From: Crocinitomicaceae bacterium
Lineage (GTDB): Bacteria > Bacteroidota > Bacteroidia > Flavobacteriales_D > Crocinitomicaceae
Assembly: GCA_016708105.1 (NCBI GenBank)
Contig: JADJGJ010000001.1
Location: 2,513,781-2,577,780 of the forward strand
Direction: 5' to 3'
DNA: 64,000 nucleotides
The translations under genes and the position numbers were made by a program. How positions within the stretch are numbered: the first letter of the stretch is position 1; each line of letters opens with the position of its first letter. Below, one piece after another: positions 63,691 through 64,000 of this stretch. The notes beneath the pieces are model-generated. The model did not search any database. It was given only the letters and a program-made list of their open reading frames with translations, and was not told where the DNA came from.

Positions 63691-63758
63691 TAGGGCACGA
63701 GCGAGATACTCGCACCAGCGTTGGATTTAGGGCACGAGCGAGATGCTCGCTCCAGCAG
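63691..63758. repeat. two tandem copies of the dispersed GCGAG/CTCGC palindrome
   Basis: Copies at 63691-63720 (GAGCGAGATACTCGCACC) and 63727-63758 (GAGCGAGATGCTCGCTCC) share TTTAGGGCACGAGCGAGAT and the 5-bp stem with 3-nt loop. They lie 35 bp after the phosphatase gene. The rest of 63657-63922 holds no recognisable gene. Confidence 0.75.
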
Positions 63759-63922
63759 GACATGAGATTACCATTTTATCTTCTTTTGTCTGCTTGAAAG
63801 AATCAGTATCTAAAAAAATATCGAATAGCAATTAATTCTACAAAGTACAAGACCGATAAATTCTGAACTCAGCTTATATTTCACTATTTTTGAGATCTGA
63901 ACCAATCTTAGGCTTTTTACAC

Positions 63923-64000
63923 TTGGCAAGAATTTTTGAATACCGTTTTCTCAAAGCTGATTTCGTGCTGAAAATGCTGATGTGGTTTGTATGTGGATTC
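63923..64000 (+). CDS. partial gene running off the right edge, unknown
   Basis: From TTG 63923 the frame is open for 26 codons to the window end and reads like a membrane protein start (ARIFEYRFLKADFVLKMLMW, then FVCGF). Too short for a family call; a true start further downstream (ATG 63971) is possible. Confidence 0.35.
   Translation, partial: MARIFEYRFLKADFVLKMLMWFVCGF

Overview
The window is about 64 kb of AT-rich bacterial chromosome from the phylum Bacteroidota, most likely a flavobacterium-like member. The evidence is type IX secretion: a PorE-like OmpA lipoprotein, PorP/SprF, and a giant repeat adhesin ending in a gliding-motility-type sorting domain. Supporting signs are TAnnTTTG promoter elements, a MORN_2 protein, GSCFA and HTTM proteins, a DnaG whose zinc ligands are replaced, and many Sec/lipoprotein signals of the Bacteroidota type. 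The genus cannot be named from the sequence alone. No rRNA, tRNA or CRISPR array was seen.

Layout. 1-0.9 kb: HicA/HicB toxin-antitoxin (hicB cut by the window edge) and a small membrane protein. 1.1-15.4 kb: mostly housekeeping genes (alaS, M23 peptidase, corA, 3-hydroxyacyl-CoA dehydrogenase, xseB, tatC, tspO, a LytS-type histidine kinase, a family 2 glycosyltransferase, ffh). They are interspersed with an 18-bp minisatellite, a 50-bp hairpin array and a 58-bp inverted intergenic repeat pair. 15.7-22.0 kb: an accessory patch of small lipoproteins and gene remnants carrying two decayed insertion sequences. One is an IS3-family copy that split a lipoprotein gene. The other is an IS1634-like copy bounded by about 400-bp direct repeats. 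21.7-28.1 kb: UbiA prenyltransferase, PorE-like protein, a 17-unit short tandem repeat touching the queE stop codon, queE, a ChaN-like protein, and a J-domain membrane protein next to its J-less paralogue. 28.5-33.3 kb: an envelope cassette of a secreted protein, an M48 metalloprotease and a predicted barrel. 33.4-38.2 kb: rel, a 17-repeat MORN protein and fumarylacetoacetase. 38.2-41.8 kb: a DUF5819-like/HTTM pair, then a DUF6090-like protein and an M28 peptidase. 42.0-49.1 kb: the giant adhesin and its PorP/SprF partner. 49.4-57.9 kb: lipoprotein, dnaG, MscS channel, MORN lipoprotein, a frameshifted SpoIIE phosphatase, murB, an acidic protein, a PaaI-type thioesterase, maf and GNAT. 58.0-61.2 kb: a FecCD-type ABC transporter with GSCFA and histidine-phosphatase genes. 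61.5-63.7 kb: an lpxD homologue overlapping a GAF-SpoIIE phosphatase gene, then a partial gene at the right edge.

How the genes work together. The envelope is the main theme: lipid A acylation (LpxD), peptidoglycan synthesis and remodelling (MurB, M23), Tat, SRP and type IX export, outer-membrane barrels, lipoproteins and mechanosensing. The most informative regions are the two IS insertions, because the ancestral sequences can be rebuilt base by base, and the set of distinct repeat families. Several genes (IS3 orfA and orfB, the IS1634-like transposase, one SpoIIE phosphatase) are broken by small indels, some in homopolymer runs. These may be true decay or assembly errors.
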